The notes under the pieces were generated by a model. That model saw only the letters and a program-made list of their open reading frames with translations, had not been told where the DNA came from and did not search any database. Position numbers and translations under genes: made by a program. Below are positions 63,962 to 64,000 of a DNA stretch of 64,000 nucleotides, one piece after another. The stretch is from Closterium sp. NIES-65 (taxonomy: Eukaryota > Streptophyta > Zygnematophyceae > Desmidiales > Closteriaceae): the NCBI GenBank assembly GCA_948144175.1, contig CANXME010002326.1:62001-126000 (forward strand). Direction: 5' to 3'. Positions within the stretch are counted from its first letter, which is position 1; every line of letters begins with the position of its first letter.

Positions 63962-64000
63962 GGATTGTGGCAAACACGATCGTGGTGGGCGGTCCAGGAT
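63962..64000 (+). repeat. Partial monomer 352 at window edge
   Basis: The last 39 bases match unit positions 1-39 without change. The array continues beyond the window on the right. Confidence 0.95.

Larger units (their letters stand above)
1..64000 (+). repeat. Satellite DNA array, 182/183-bp monomer, about 351 head-to-tail copies
   Basis: The same unit recurs every 182 or 183 bp from the first base to the last, always in one orientation, with no foreign sequence between units. Unit starts (GGATTGTGGC) fall at 1, 184, 366, 548 and so on to 63,962. Hand-summed monomer lengths close exactly on the observed coordinates in all four blocks described below. Most units differ from each other by zero to two bases, so the array is highly homogenised. 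Such arrays in eukaryotes usually lie in centromeric, pericentromeric or subtelomeric heterochromatin; which applies here cannot be told from sequence alone. Neither array boundary is in the window. I do not recognise the monomer as a named family. Confidence 0.98.

Noticed and set aside
1..64000. CRISPR array
   Set aside because: The whole 182-bp unit is repeated. There are no unique spacers between short repeats, no leader and no cas gene.
1..64000. Ribosomal RNA, tRNA, telomere repeat or transposon fragments
   Set aside because: No unit contains a recognisable rRNA stretch, a complete tRNA fold, TTAGGG-like repeats, terminal repeats or transposase-like frames.
1..64000. Internal subrepeat origin of the monomer (for example two related halves)
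   Set aside because: Only short matches such as AGGATT (unit positions 182-5 and 35-40), GCTTC and GGCAAA recur within the unit. No half-length similarity is visible by eye.
1..64000. Site 2 alleles as sequencing or assembly noise
   Set aside because: The states are strongly ordered in space (90 of 97 one type at the left, none for 42 units in the middle), which random error would not give. Read-level proof is not available here.

Overview
The whole 64-kb window is one uninterrupted head-to-tail satellite DNA array. I see no gene, RNA gene, mobile element or non-satellite sequence. The basic unit is 182 bp (183 bp in one common variant). I count 351 complete or nearly complete units plus a 39-bp piece at the right end, all in the same orientation. 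A tandem array of this size, unit length and uniformity is typical of eukaryotic centromeric, pericentromeric or subtelomeric heterochromatin, so the source is almost certainly a eukaryote with a long-read assembly. I do not recognise the monomer and cannot name the lineage. It is about 51.6% G+C, with 14 CpG per unit against about 12 expected, so it is neither AT-rich nor CpG-depleted.

I number monomers from base 1, starting at GGATTGTGGC (an arbitrary phase). Two short sites carry nearly all the variation. Site 1 (unit positions 137-140) reads CCCG, CCTG, CCCTG or CCG and varies only in the left 12.6 kb. Site 2 (unit positions 162-165) reads AAT (type 1), AATT (type 2, 183 bp, creates an EcoRI site) or ATT (type 3). 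By hand count there are 128 type 1, 130 type 2 and 91 type 3 units, and two units that have lost the site.

Layout. Monomers 1-97 (1-17,697) are almost all type 1 (90 of 97; seven type 2) and hold essentially all other point variants, a 32-bp internal duplication and several 1-bp indels. Monomers 98-143 (17,698-26,049) mix the three types and include a 139-bp truncated unit. Monomers 144-185 (26,050-33,716) are only types 2 and 3. Monomers 186-351 (33,717-63,961) are mainly types 2 and 3 with scattered type 1, and contain a 44-bp deletion that fuses two units. From about 15.1 kb rightward the units look identical apart from site 2 and the two deletions. This fits a more diverged array flank on the left and a freshly homogenised core on the right.

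Long open frames exist on both strands, up to 572 codons. They are by-products of the 183-bp unit being exactly 61 codons, and I do not annotate them as genes. The features most worth checking are the spatial ordering of the site-2 alleles, the perfect CArG-box consensus in nearly every unit, and the series of palindromes in each monomer.
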